From: an uncultured Agathobacter sp.
Lineage (GTDB): Bacteria; Bacillota; Clostridia; Lachnospirales; Lachnospiraceae
DNA: 64,000 nt
Assembly (NCBI GenBank): GCA_944381555.1
Contig: CALWLL010000022.1
Coordinates: 18,135 to 82,134 of the forward strand
Direction of reading: 5' to 3'
Each line of letters opens with the position of its first letter. The first letter of the stretch is position 1. Positions 54,880 to 63,856 of the stretch are shown one piece after another. The position numbers and the translations under genes were made by a program. The notes beneath the pieces are model-generated. The model saw only the letters and a list, made by a program, of their open reading frames with translations. It ran no database searches and was not told the origin of the DNA.

Positions 54880-56493
54880 TTAAATGTCCCTTACTGCTTT
54901 GCGTACTCTCAAAAGAGATGATGGCGATACACTTAGTTCATCTACGCCCATATCTAAGAACATACCTGTCAGCTCCGTATCTGCTGCCAGTTCTCCACAG
55001 ATGCCGACCCAGATTCCCTTTTCGTGTCCGTTTCTTACCGTCATCTCAATCAGGCGAAGCACCGCCGGATGATGGGTATTACAGGTGCTTTCCAGTTTTT
55101 GGTTCTGCCTGTCTACCGCCAATGTATACTGTGTCAGATCGTTGGTTCCGATACTGAAAAATTCCACTTCTTCTGCCAGTTCATCCGAAATGACCGCCGC
55201 CGCCGGTGTTTCCACCATAATCCCAAGTTCTACATCTCCGATTGGACAACCCTCATCTGCCAGATCGGTTTTGACCTGATTTACTATCTCTTTAATTCTT
55301 CGGATTTCATCCACCGATACGATCATCGGAAACATAATTGCTGCTGTCCCATAGAAAGAGGCGCGGTAGATTGCCCTAAGCTGAGTGATAAATATCTCGG
55401 GACGATCCAGACAGATTCGGATTGCACGGTAACCCAATGCCGGATTTTCTTCTGGCTCCAATTGAAAATAGTCCACTTTTTTATCTGCTCCGATATCCAG
55501 CGTCCGGATAATAACCTTCCTGCCGTTCATCTTTTCCAAAACCGCTTTATAACTTCTAAACTGCTCTTCCTCTGTCGGATAATCATTCCGCCCAAGATAA
55601 AGGAACTCACTGCGGAACAAACCGATTCCGCCCGCGTCCGCCTCAAGCGCCGCGTCAACATCCTTTACACTGCCGATGTTCGCATACAAACTGATGACTC
55701 TTCCATCACTGGTTATATTTTCTTTCCCCTTTAACAATTGGAGTTCTCTGGTATCCGTTTCCCACTTATTTTTCCGGCGAATCATCTCCTCAAGCAGTTC
55801 TTCCTGCGGCTCTATCAGAAACTCCCCGTTAAAACCGTCCACCACCGCAATCTTCCCATTTAGTCCGTCGTTTAATTCCATCTGCGTATTTACAAGAGAC
55901 GGAAGATTCATACTTCTTGCCAGAATTGCAGTATGGGAATTTGAAGACCCTCTTATTGTAACAAAAGCCAGAATTTTGCTCTTATCCATCCGGATTGTTT
56001 CACTTGGCGTTAAATCCTCCGCCAGTACAATAACCGGAGAATCTGTATGTATTGTGTCTTCGCCCACGCCCGCAAGAATATTGATAAGTCTGTCGGAAAT
56101 ATCCCGGATATCTGCCGCCCGCGCCTGCATGTACTCATCATCCATAGATGCAAACAGGTCAGCATACTTTTCCTTTGCACTGTTTACTGCATATTCGGCA
56201 TTCGTCCCTTCACCTATAGCAGTTCTTACTGTATCCAGATAATCCTCATCTTCCAGCATCATCCTGTGGATTTCAAAAATCATCGCCCGTTCTTCGCCGA
56301 CAGTTTCCAATGCTTCCTCATACAATGCCGTAAGCTGTTCCTTTGCTGCCTCAAGCGCTTCTTCGAAGCGTCCTGCTTCTGCTTTCTTATCCGAAACTTC
56401 TGTTTTTTCCAATGTATAATTTTTCTTCTTATAGCAGTAAATCTTTCCTACCGCAATTCCCTTTAATACACTTTTCCCGGTATACTTTTCCAA
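54880..56493 (-). CDS. ptsI: PTS enzyme I
   Basis: 537 residues. The phospho-histidine lies in RGSSNSHTAILARS. The C-terminal PEP-binding barrel has the GIGLFRSEFLYL and FSIGTNDLTQY motifs. It phosphorylates HPr using phosphoenolpyruvate. The general PTS enzymes sit here inside a sugar-specific operon under LicT control; if this is the only copy, all PTS uptake would depend on this operon, so a second ptsI may exist elsewhere. Confidence 0.95.
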   Translation of the reverse strand: MEKYTGKSVLKGIAVGKIYCYKKKNYTLEKTEVSDKKAEAGRFEEALEAAKEQLTALYEEALETVGEERAMIFEIHRMMLEDEDYLDTVRTAIGEGTNAEYAVNSAKEKYADLFASMDDEYMQARAADIRDISDRLINILAGVGEDTIHTDSPVIVLAEDLTPSETIRMDKSKILAFVTIRGSSNSHTAILARSMNLPSLVNTQMELNDGLNGKIAVVDGFNGEFLIEPQEELLEEMIRRKNKWETDTRELQLLKGKENITSDGRVISLYANIGSVKDVDAALEADAGGIGLFRSEFLYLGRNDYPTEEEQFRSYKAVLEKMNGRKVIIRTLDIGADKKVDYFQLEPEENPALGYRAIRICLDRPEIFITQLRAIYRASFYGTAAIMFPMIVSVDEIRRIKEIVNQVKTDLADEGCPIGDVELGIMVETPAAAVISDELAEEVEFFSIGTNDLTQYTLAVDRQNQKLESTCNTHHPAVLRLIEMTVRNGHEKGIWVGICGELAADTELTGMFLDMGVDELSVSPSSLLRVRKAVRDI

Positions 56494-56509
56494 AGGAAGC
56501 CCCCCTGTC

Positions 56510-56998
56510 CTATTTTCTTAGCATAATGATCGTATCTCCAACAGCAACTTCTCTGTCTGTTTCTGTCCCGATATCAGAATAATCTGCTGAATTGCAGATT
56601 ACAACCGGTGTGACGATTTCATAACCCGCTGCCTGAATCTGTTCAAGATCTGCTTCAAGCAGCAGCTCCCCTGCTTTTACCTTTTGTCCTTCCTGTGCTA
56701 AAACACGGAAATGTTCTCCATTTAGCTTTACCGTATCAATCCCTATATGTATCAGAACCTCTGCCCCCTCGTCCGTTGTTACGGCAACTGCATGACCGGT
56801 TGGAAACACCGTTGTTACGGTTCCATCCGCAGGGGCATGGAATTTCCCTTCCTTTGGGATAACCGCTACGCCTTTCCCTAAAATTTCCTCCCCGAAAGTA
56901 GGATCACTTACTTTCCTGATGCTGATAACTTCTCCTGCAGCCGGAGAAACAATCACTCCTATTTCTTTTCTTTTTAAGATGTTTTCTAAAAAACCCAT
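56510..56998 (-). CDS. PTS EIIA, glucose family
   Basis: 162 residues of the Crr fold. The active histidines are visible in FHAPADGTV and LIHIGIDTVKLNG. It passes phosphate from HPr to the IIB domain of the neighbouring NagE. It is free-standing, in contrast to fused forms found in many Firmicutes. It lies between licT and ptsI. Confidence 0.93.
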   Translation of the reverse strand: MGFLENILKRKEIGVIVSPAAGEVISIRKVSDPTFGEEILGKGVAVIPKEGKFHAPADGTVTTVFPTGHAVAVTTDEGAEVLIHIGIDTVKLNGEHFRVLAQEGQKVKAGELLLEADLEQIQAAGYEIVTPVVICNSADYSDIGTETDREVAVGDTIIMLRK

Positions 56999-57026
56999 AC
57001 CTCTTCTCCTTCTGTACTATTTTATT

Positions 57027-57866
57027 TTATAAGGCATATAGGTCATTCATTCTTTTCACATGCAGCGTAAGATAGATTTTCTCTTCTTCCGTCATGAAGC
57101 AGCCATACGCCTTCTCGATATTCCGTCCAATTTTCTCAATCAAACGATACTCATTGGGATAATTGCTCTCCACAAAATGATAAAACTCCAAATCGCACCT
57201 TCCCTGCAGCGGTTCTTCACACAGCAGTCTCTTGGCGAGATGTTTAATGTTTGTAATCAGAATATCTCTCGGATAGTCCGATTTTCCCGATATTTTAATC
57301 TCGCTCTCTATGATTTCCATCATTTCGCGCATCATCTTAATAATTAAATAAGTGCTGCTGATTTCAAAATTTAATTCCGCATTGATGATGTGAATGGCGA
57401 TAGCCGCCGCTTCGTCCTCCGGCAGCTTGCAGCCTGTTTCATCTTCAATTAAATACAGCGCATGATTTCCAACCATATATTCACGGGGATAAAATAGTTT
57501 TACCTCATCATATAAGGCATTGCTGAAAATCATTCCTTCTTTGTTCCTCTTAACCGCGAAACTGATATGGTCTGTCAGCGTCAGATATACATTCTGATTC
57601 AACCCGACGCCAAGCGTTTCTTTCGCATATGAGATAATGCGGTTCGACAGCCGGACGTATTCAATAGGGAAGGAGGCAAGTAATTTTTTAAACTTCTCTG
57701 AATCGTCCGTATTTTCTAATCGGAAGACTTTCTCAATATCCGAATCCGGGATTATGCTTCCGGGTTTCTTGCAGAAGCCAATCCCTCTTCCCATCACAAC
57801 CAGTTCGGTGCCATCTGCATCTTTCGCCGATATGATATTATTGTTAATTACTTTCTCAATAACCAA
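57027..57866 (-). CDS. licT: BglG/LicT family transcriptional antiterminator
   Basis: 279 residues. An N-terminal RNA-binding CAT domain (1-55; begins VIEKVINNNIISAKD) and two PRD domains (about 65-165 and 170-279) with conserved histidines such as LTDHISFAVKR. Dephosphorylated or HPr-phosphorylated PRDs switch the dimer so that it binds the RAT RNA hairpin and prevents termination. A RAT element and an overlapping terminator lie in its own leader. It thus controls the whole operon through to nagE. Confidence 0.93.
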   Translation of the reverse strand: MVIEKVINNNIISAKDADGTELVVMGRGIGFCKKPGSIIPDSDIEKVFRLENTDDSEKFKKLLASFPIEYVRLSNRIISYAKETLGVGLNQNVYLTLTDHISFAVKRNKEGMIFSNALYDEVKLFYPREYMVGNHALYLIEDETGCKLPEDEAAAIAIHIINAELNFEISSTYLIIKMMREMMEIIESEIKISGKSDYPRDILITNIKHLAKRLLCEEPLQGRCDLEFYHFVESNYPNEYRLIEKIGRNIEKAYGCFMTEEEKIYLTLHVKRMNDLYAL

Positions 57867-57906
57867 TCCCCGTTCTCCCCATAACAGAAAAAATCCTTAA
57901 TAAAAC

Positions 57907-57978
57907 AAAAAACCAGATCTCATAAATCAATCCCTACAAATATCCTATTTGTCTGATTAATTCATAAAATCCGGTTTT
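57907..57978 (-). terminator. Leader terminator controlled by LicT
   Basis: Outer arms AAAACCgGAT and ATCtGGTTTTT enclose an inner ACAAATA/TATTTGT hairpin. The first arm shares bases with the RAT element, so RAT folding and terminator folding exclude each other. Confidence 0.75.
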
Positions 57979-58002
57979 GCCTGCTTTTCACAGTAACAAC
58001 CC
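57973..58002 (-). promoter_or_regulatory. RAT antiterminator RNA site for LicT
   Basis: On the minus strand the 30-base element begins GGGTTGTTACTG and ends GCAGGCAAAACC. This closely follows the LicT/SacY RAT consensus as I remember it. It overlaps the first arm of the leader terminator and lies about 110 bases ahead of licT. Confidence 0.88.
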
Positions 58003-58037
58003 TTTGTGTCAATATTACTGGTGTCTTTACTGTTTAT

Positions 58038-58066
58038 AGTATAGCAAGTTGCACATGATAAGTCAA
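58038..58066 (-). promoter_or_regulatory. Promoter of the licT-PTS-nag operon
   Basis: On the minus strand, TTGACT (58061-58066), a 17-base spacer and TATACT (58038-58043), about 40 bases ahead of the RAT site. Confidence 0.7.
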
Positions 58067-58142
58067 GTGTTGACTTGGATTCGTATGCATTTTGTTCAAT
58101 TTTCATTATATTTCTATTACATTTTTGTAAAATTTTTCTGTT

Positions 58143-58940
58143 CTATGTGCTTTTTCCGCCCGTCAGAACAGATACATAATCTCCTCCTAGGGCATGAATT
58201 TCCTTCAATGCTGTTTTTAACAATCCCGCTGTTTTTACCTGAAATGGTGCGTTTTCCGATACGATTATTTCATAACTGCCGGCTTTCATCTGTTCATATA
58301 ATCCTTCTACAGTATTTACCGCAATATGGAAGTTCGTGCGGATGCATCCATACTGGACCGCCTGATGCGTATCGCTTCCGCCAACCATCGGAATATTCAG
58401 TATTTTCGCAAGAGAGCCTGTTTTTACTTCATAATATGCCCTGTCTGATGCAACATCCTTTCCGTTTAAATCCAAAAACTGCAAACGTTTTAACTGCTCA
58501 AACGGAAGCTGCGGAATATGTCCGCCCTCCCGGTAAGGATGTGCCGCTCCTGTAACAACCGGATACTCTTCAAACAAATCCATCAGTTCCTCAAAAGGCA
58601 GAAAGTTTCCTTTTCCCTTATAAGGCTCTAATCGGGCATTCAGCTCCATTATATTCTCCAGAGAGCCGATGCATAAGATATGCCCGCCTTCTGCAATATC
58701 CGTTTCCATACCTGCGAAAATGCGAAGACCATCCTTTGTAACCAGCAAATCCCCATCTCTTATGCACACATTTTTCAAATACCCATACAATTCCTCAAAC
58801 TGCAGGGTATTGAAATGCTCCGTCAGGCATATTGCATCCAGTCCCGCAGCTTTTGCTTCCCTCATAAGCCAGTCTGTATATTCTGTAGAAAAGGGCAGCT
58901 TTTTTGCCAGTTTTCCGTGTGTGTGGAAATCAACATACAT
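58143..58940 (-). CDS. PHP-domain metallohydrolase linked to the ECF transporter
   Basis: 265 residues. PHP ligands are visible: DFHTHGK at the start, LTEHFN, a Glu in AGMETD, AAHPYREGG and a final GGSDTHQ. The PHP family hydrolyses phosphoesters. It differs from the HisJ-like protein at 3581. It follows ecfT after 14 bases, so it is probably transcribed with the ECF transporter and may act on the imported nutrient or its phosphorylated form. The substrate is unknown. Confidence 0.78.
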   Translation of the reverse strand: MYVDFHTHGKLAKKLPFSTEYTDWLMREAKAAGLDAICLTEHFNTLQFEELYGYLKNVCIRDGDLLVTKDGLRIFAGMETDIAEGGHILCIGSLENIMELNARLEPYKGKGNFLPFEELMDLFEEYPVVTGAAHPYREGGHIPQLPFEQLKRLQFLDLNGKDVASDRAYYEVKTGSLAKILNIPMVGGSDTHQAVQYGCIRTNFHIAVNTVEGLYEQMKAGSYEIIVSENAPFQVKTAGLLKTALKEIHALGGDYVSVLTGGKST

Positions 58941-58953
58941 TTTATTTACTCTC

Positions 58954-59790
58954 CTATATGTACGATATTACTACAAAAACGATTGCCATCCAAAGGAAAG
59001 AAACTGCCAGAAACAGCATATCGTCATATGTAACCTTTAAAGAAGACAGCTTCATTTTCTTAACCTTCTTATTGGCCGCAGCATAACGGTAGCCTCTTAT
59101 TTCCAACGCTTCAACTGTAGTGCGGGAACGTTTCGCTGTATTTAGCATCAGTGGGTAAAATGCCTGCACAATAATCTGTACCTCATAAATAAGATACTTT
59201 ACCTTGCCTATAAAACCACTGCTTTCCGGCGCCTTCCCTCTCAAACGGTAGGAAAGAAGTACGTTCTGAAATTCTTCCATCAGCATCGGAAGCATACGGT
59301 ATGCATAAGAAATGGAAAATGACAGCTTCTCCGGGCAGCCAAACCACATCAAACCATTCGACAGTCTGTCCGGGTCTAATCCTGAAAATACAGTAATGGA
59401 CGCCAGCGATACCGTTGCTACCTTAAGGGTTAATACGAGAAGGGGAATGACTGTTTCTGCGTTTCCACCAAACAGCAGTGATACGAGAAAAAGGTATCCT
59501 GTTTGCGAAAATACGCCTAATAGGAACAAAAACAATACCAATCCCGCAACCCGTGCAAGAATCGTGGTGGCTGCTACCAGTATAAAGCAGCCAGCCAGAA
59601 ACAGTACATTTCCGGAAAACCAGGGCACAAGCCCAAAGAACAAATACCACACAATCAGAACTCTGGGGTCTAGTTTAGCGATTACAGTATCATCATTGCC
59701 ATATGCATTCTTGAGTACCTGATTGCGCAGAAAGTCCAAAGACAGTTTATCCAATATGTTTTCCGAAAGTTTTTTCATTGTCTTTTCCAT
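58954..59790 (-). CDS. ecfT: ECF transporter membrane coupling subunit EcfT
   Basis: 278 residues, about six membrane helices. The two coupling helices carry the family's A-R-G motif signature: SYRLRGKA and ALEIRGYRY. It couples ATPase movement to the substrate-binding S component. The start at 59790 follows GGAG; the frame is open ten codons further upstream without a ribosome site. Belongs to the operon S component, EcfA, EcfT, PHP. Confidence 0.9.
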   Translation of the reverse strand: MEKTMKKLSENILDKLSLDFLRNQVLKNAYGNDDTVIAKLDPRVLIVWYLFFGLVPWFSGNVLFLAGCFILVAATTILARVAGLVLFLFLLGVFSQTGYLFLVSLLFGGNAETVIPLLVLTLKVATVSLASITVFSGLDPDRLSNGLMWFGCPEKLSFSISYAYRMLPMLMEEFQNVLLSYRLRGKAPESSGFIGKVKYLIYEVQIIVQAFYPLMLNTAKRSRTTVEALEIRGYRYAAANKKVKKMKLSSLKVTYDDMLFLAVSFLWMAIVFVVISYI

Positions 59791-59812
59791 CTTAAAACTC
59801 CATTTCCGCCGA

Positions 59813-61498
59813 TTATACAAAACTTTGCAAAAATTCTTCTACCGTATAGCAGAAGGCGTCTTTATGTAATAGTTTTCCCATAGTAAAAATCTCCGGGGGT
59901 CTGATTCCGGCCTTTTCTACGACTTCTTGATTGCCGAAGATTTCGTTCCTGCTTCCGTCTGCAACCACTTTCCCCTGATATAACACAATAATTCTTTCTG
60001 CCCATTCTGCTACTAACTGCATATCGTGGGTTGCAATCAGAACCGTATCTGTTACATCTTCCATATCTTTTAAAGTCTTCATAATCTCTTTTCTGGTTGC
60101 AATATCAAGGTTTGCCGTTGGCTCATCTAACAATAAAATCTCCGGGCCAAGCACTATCCCGATTGCCAGACTTGCCCTTCTCATCTGTCCGCCGGAAAGC
60201 AGTCTTCCATCTCTGTTTTTGAGTTCTTTCAAACGGAATCTCTCCAGTAAGCCTTCTGTTTTTTCTTTCCATCCGTCTACGCTGCGGACCTGCATGGCAT
60301 ATGCAATATCTGCTTCTATGGAATCCTTGATAAACATATCCTCGGGATTCTGATATACCATTGACACATACTTTGACAGATGTTCGGGTTTTGTTTCGTG
60401 AACGGGTATCCCTTTGAGAAATATTTCACCCTTGTTTGGTTTTACAAGGCCAGTCATCAGTTTCATCATAGTTGATTTTCCTGCGCCGTTAGAACCTATC
60501 AGAGCTATTTTTTCGCCTTTATATAAGCTTAGGTCAAGACCTTCATAAATTTTTTTAGGTTCGCCCTTTACCGTCCTGTATGATACTGAAACATTTTTAA
60601 AAGATACCAGCACTTCCCTGCCCTTGGATTTCTTTTCGTATATCCCCGGATTGGCAAAGTCCAGCTTTCCAAATACTTCTTTTCCTTCCGGAATTGTAGC
60701 AGGCAGCACAAAATCCCGTTCCAGTCTGCCCTGCTCTCTTAAATAGTACGCCGCCAACGTTACCTGCGGAGGGAAAACATTGCTTGCCTGTAGTACCTCT
60801 ACCTTATCAAGAGCCTCTTTGGCTGGAAGCATCCACTCCACATGACCTTCTTTAAGCAGCACCACATGCTTGCAGTAATCCGCTATGTATTCCGTATGAT
60901 GTTCGATTACGATAATCGTCTTTCCCAGACGCTCATTCAAATCCTTTAATATGCCGTAAATCAAATCGGCGTGCCTTGGGTCTAACTGTGCAATCGGTTC
61001 ATCGAGTATCAGCACTTCCGGCTCTAAAGAAACTGCTCCCGCCAGTGCTAAAAGATGCGTCTGCCCACCCGAGAGCTGCCAGATATACTCTTCATCTTTT
61101 CCTTCCAGTCCGCAGTTTTTTAACGCCTGTCTGCCTCTTTCCAGATAATCCGGCATGGCATAATTCATACACGCATAAGATGCATCATCCAATACCGTCG
61201 GACGTACAATCTGATTTTCAAAATCCTGATATACATAACCGACTATCTTTGCTAAATCCCCGATTTCCACCGTCTGCGTATCTACGCCGCCGACAGATAC
61301 AGCTCCTTCAAACTCTCCTGTAATAAAGTGCGGAATCAATCCATTGAGTACTTTGCAGAACGTAGATTTACCGCAGCCGTTATTCCCAACGATTGCGATA
61401 AAATCGCCTTTTGGGATATTCAGATCGATATGGTTTAATGCAGGCACATCCGCACCCGGATAGGTAAACGATAAATCTTTAACCTCTAATACATTCAT
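59813..61498 (-). CDS. ecfA: ECF transporter ATPase, two domains fused
   Basis: 561 residues with two ABC ATPase halves. Half 1: GNNGCGKST, LSGGQTHLLALAG, LILDEPIAQLDP. Half 2: GSNGAGKST, LSGGQMRRASLAIG, LLLDEPTANLD. The fusion replaces the usual separate EcfA1 and EcfA2. The signature region of half 1 reads T-H-L-L where K-Q-R-V is common. It powers vitamin or metal uptake with EcfT. The S component that confers specificity is encoded upstream in the same operon. Confidence 0.92.
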   Translation of the reverse strand: MNVLEVKDLSFTYPGADVPALNHIDLNIPKGDFIAIVGNNGCGKSTFCKVLNGLIPHFITGEFEGAVSVGGVDTQTVEIGDLAKIVGYVYQDFENQIVRPTVLDDASYACMNYAMPDYLERGRQALKNCGLEGKDEEYIWQLSGGQTHLLALAGAVSLEPEVLILDEPIAQLDPRHADLIYGILKDLNERLGKTIIVIEHHTEYIADYCKHVVLLKEGHVEWMLPAKEALDKVEVLQASNVFPPQVTLAAYYLREQGRLERDFVLPATIPEGKEVFGKLDFANPGIYEKKSKGREVLVSFKNVSVSYRTVKGEPKKIYEGLDLSLYKGEKIALIGSNGAGKSTMMKLMTGLVKPNKGEIFLKGIPVHETKPEHLSKYVSMVYQNPEDMFIKDSIEADIAYAMQVRSVDGWKEKTEGLLERFRLKELKNRDGRLLSGGQMRRASLAIGIVLGPEILLLDEPTANLDIATRKEIMKTLKDMEDVTDTVLIATHDMQLVAEWAERIIVLYQGKVVADGSRNEIFGNQEVVEKAGIRPPEIFTMGKLLHKDAFCYTVEEFLQSFV

Positions 61499-61504
61499 GA
61501 TATT

Positions 61505-62341
61505 TTATTTCTGCATCTGTGCCCTTTCTGCATTTTTCTTCATGATGACCAGTACAACTACTGCTGCTACCGCAGCAATCAGCATACCAACTGCCATTGC
61601 TCCTGTACTTTCTGCCCAGTCTGCCTCCCAGCTAACCAGTTCAAAACCGCTTTCTGCCAGAAACTCTGCTGCAATTGCCCCAAGAAATGCGATTACGCAT
61701 ACGATTGCGGTCTTTACTCCGATTGCAGAAAGAGCCGTATTTTCCGTTCTTGGCTGCATACCAAGCAGCGGTTCGATTTTGCCGTAAAGCCTAGGTACTA
61801 AGAATAGTGTTGGAAGCAGACAGAAAAGTATTCCTGAAAACAGCACGTCATTGAGGAACGCAAAGCCTTCTGTTACAGCTACCGCCTCAGGAAGTCCCTC
61901 TACTGCTTCAAAATCTTCGATGGCAAACTGTACCTTCAGTATGTCCACCATAGTTCCCAGAAACTGCTGCACGATTACGCCAAGCATCGCTGCAATTCCA
62001 ACCATCTTCTGATTCTTAGGATTTCTTACAAGACGTCCTGCAACATATATGCCTATTGTAACGGTAATAAATTTTTCAACTTCCCCAAGTCCTCCAAACT
62101 GTCCCAGCATGATTTCACTGAATACCAGCTCGCCGGTTGCTGCCCCCAGCGCTGCTGATAACGGATCAAAAAGCATTCCTAAAACCAGAGGAATAAATAA
62201 GAAATATTCTACGGAGAACTCTACAATCCCCACCTGAAACTTTGGAATTAACTCCGTAAACAAAGTCGCTAATCCATAAAGTGACATGGTAAGCACAAAT
62301 ACCATCAATTTCTGCGACTGTGTCGCCTGCTCTCTTTTCAT
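61505..62341 (-). CDS. ECF transporter S component, large form, substrate unknown
   Basis: 278 residues, about seven to eight membrane helices, longer than the 170-210 residues of usual S components. It opens with a short basic segment then LMVFVLTMSLYGLATLF, and it includes the ECF-type helix pair GIVEFSVEYFLFIPLVLGMLF and GAATGELVF. Negative residues (FEAVEGLPEAVAV) lie in an outside loop. The start at 62341 is placed by AAAGGA; an open frame extends 47 codons upstream but would overlap the alkA-like gene. Adjacent PHP and ECF genes give no clear substrate. Confidence 0.78.
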   Translation of the reverse strand: MKREQATQSQKLMVFVLTMSLYGLATLFTELIPKFQVGIVEFSVEYFLFIPLVLGMLFDPLSAALGAATGELVFSEIMLGQFGGLGEVEKFITVTIGIYVAGRLVRNPKNQKMVGIAAMLGVIVQQFLGTMVDILKVQFAIEDFEAVEGLPEAVAVTEGFAFLNDVLFSGILFCLLPTLFLVPRLYGKIEPLLGMQPRTENTALSAIGVKTAIVCVIAFLGAIAAEFLAESGFELVSWEADWAESTGAMAVGMLIAAVAAVVVLVIMKKNAERAQMQK

Positions 62342-62456
62342 AACTACATATATTCCTTTCTCTTTTTTCACGATTATATACGCAGTTTTGTAAAGTTCGC
62401 TATCCTGCTCCAGTAAAACATAGGTAAGTTCTGGGTAAAATGCTTTCGGTTTTAAA

Positions 62457-63101
62457 TTACTTTCGGTTCTTCTGCGGGGCATAATCTTTCATTTCCGGTA
62501 TTGCCCCTCCTGCTACCGCCCAAAAGTACAGACTTGCCACACTGCAATACGGACTTAAACGTCTGCGGTATTTTTCAAAAAGTTTACGGTCAATCTTTCT
62601 GTGATGATACACCATACGCATACCGCGCAGAATACCTAAATCCCCATAGCTTAACACGTTAGGGCGCTGCATACAAAACAGCAAAAGCATTTCTGCGGTC
62701 CAAACCCCGACGCCTTTTAAAGCCGTAAGTTCCGTTATTACTTCATCATCCGCCTTTTCCCATATGCCTTCTAAATCAAAAGCGCCATTTTCCACTTTTT
62801 CTGCAAAGTCTGTAATATACTCCGCCTTTCTGAAGGTTATCCCGAAGGACTGCAATTTATCTGTTCCTGCCAAAAGTATTGTGTCTGCATTCATTTCACC
62901 CAAAGTATCTTTCATCCTCTGCCAGATTGTTGCCTGTGCCTTTGTTGAAATCTGTTGTCCAATAATGTGATGAACAACGGCAGAGAACAAGTCCGTATCA
63001 ACCTCACGCTCAATCTTTCCGATTTTGTCAATGACTTCTGCAAGACGCTTATCCTTTTGTTTTAAGTATTCTATTTCTTTTTCGCCATATGAAAAGAACA
63101 T
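62457..63101 (-). CDS. DNA-3-methyladenine glycosylase II (AlkA-like)
   Basis: 214 residues with the helix-hairpin-helix glycosylase fold: IIGQQISTKAQATI, the hairpin LTALKGVGVWTAEMLLLF and the catalytic aspartate in SYGDLGILRGM. It removes alkylated bases from DNA. It is shorter than E. coli AlkA because the N-terminal domain is lacking, as in many Firmicutes. AGGAGG precedes the start. No partner gene is nearby. Confidence 0.9.
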   Translation of the reverse strand: MFFSYGEKEIEYLKQKDKRLAEVIDKIGKIEREVDTDLFSAVVHHIIGQQISTKAQATIWQRMKDTLGEMNADTILLAGTDKLQSFGITFRKAEYITDFAEKVENGAFDLEGIWEKADDEVITELTALKGVGVWTAEMLLLFCMQRPNVLSYGDLGILRGMRMVYHHRKIDRKLFEKYRRRLSPYCSVASLYFWAVAGGAIPEMKDYAPQKNRK

Positions 63102-63257
63102 TCTGTTGGGCCTCCTGATAAAATCTCACTGTTTAAATAAAAGTATCATAGTGTGTATTTGCCTTATAATGGCTAAATTCCTCGCATAGACTGCCAAAAA
63201 GCAGCGGAGGGACTTAATGTCTGCACTTTCCATGATACTCAGCCGGTACAAATATTG

Positions 63258-63620
63258 TCAATACGGCAATCGCAGCAGCTCCTTTGCAGGGCAGCCCTGC
63301 ATTTTCATCTGGTTCTCGTTAAAGATATGAAAACCACTATCAGAAAAATATTGCTCCCAATAAGTATCAGCAGGTTTTCGGTTTTGATGTTTCCGTTTAT
63401 AACAGGAAACATATAACCCATCCAGTTTATAGTTCTCCATAATGGAAACACCGCCACTTACTCCCTGTTTGGTTACAATGGGAATCCCCGCTTTGCATAA
63501 ATCTTCGATGTCTCTGTTTATTGTCCGACGGGAAACCTCAAACTTTTCTGCCAGATAAGGCGCGGTAACCGTTTCTTTTTGCAGCAGCACGGATAAAATT
63601 CCAATCTGGAAAGAGATTTG
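63258..63620 (-). pseudogene. Truncated HTH regulator (YafY/WYL type)
   Basis: The frame holds an HTH_11-type DNA-binding domain (LLQKETVTAPYLAEKFEVSRRTINRDIEDL) that continues QGVSGGVSIMENYKLD, then breaks into a short unrelated tail. The start of the domain is cut: the frame is open upstream to about 63620 without an initiation codon or ribosome site. The WYL ligand domain (about 200 residues) is missing. The gene is therefore a remnant. Confidence 0.6.
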
Positions 63621-63650
63621 TCAAGGGTGTTTTTCCGCTAAAAAGCAACA

Positions 63651-63693
63651 AACGCCAAAGGGATTCCAAACTGATATGGAAGTCCTTGGCGTT
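63651..63693. other. Long imperfect hairpin
   Basis: AACGCCAA and TTGGCGTT outer arms with further pairing inside (TCCA/TGGA). No T run follows. It lies in the stretch between the broken regulator and the gene at the right edge. Confidence 0.45.
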
Positions 63694-63720
63694 CACACCC
63701 GCCAAAAATAAATATCAGAA

Positions 63721-63770
63721 AACAGCCTGAGAAATCCAAAATTTTTTTAGATATCTCGGGCTGTTATTTT
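63721..63770. terminator. Terminator hairpin near the right edge
   Basis: AACAGCCtGAGA/TCTCgGGCTGTT arms and a 21-base loop, followed by ATTTTTAT on the plus strand and TTTTCTG on the minus strand. It probably ends the gene entering from the right. A small CTATACC/GGTATAG hairpin follows at 63785-63804. Confidence 0.65.
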
Positions 63771-63856
63771 TATCCAATAATGGACTATACCTATTTCGGT
63801 ATAGGATATAGCATCCACTTTTCTATTTCTTTAATTAGCCATTGTATGGCTGCCAA

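Noticed and set aside
55024-56242. Long plus-strand ORFs opposite ptsI
   Set aside because: ptsI is complete on the minus strand with all motifs; these are shadows.
62342-62482. N-terminal extension of the ECF S component
   Set aside because: The extension lacks a ribosome site and hydrophobic character and overlaps the AlkA-like gene; the AAAGGA-preceded ATG gives a normal membrane start.
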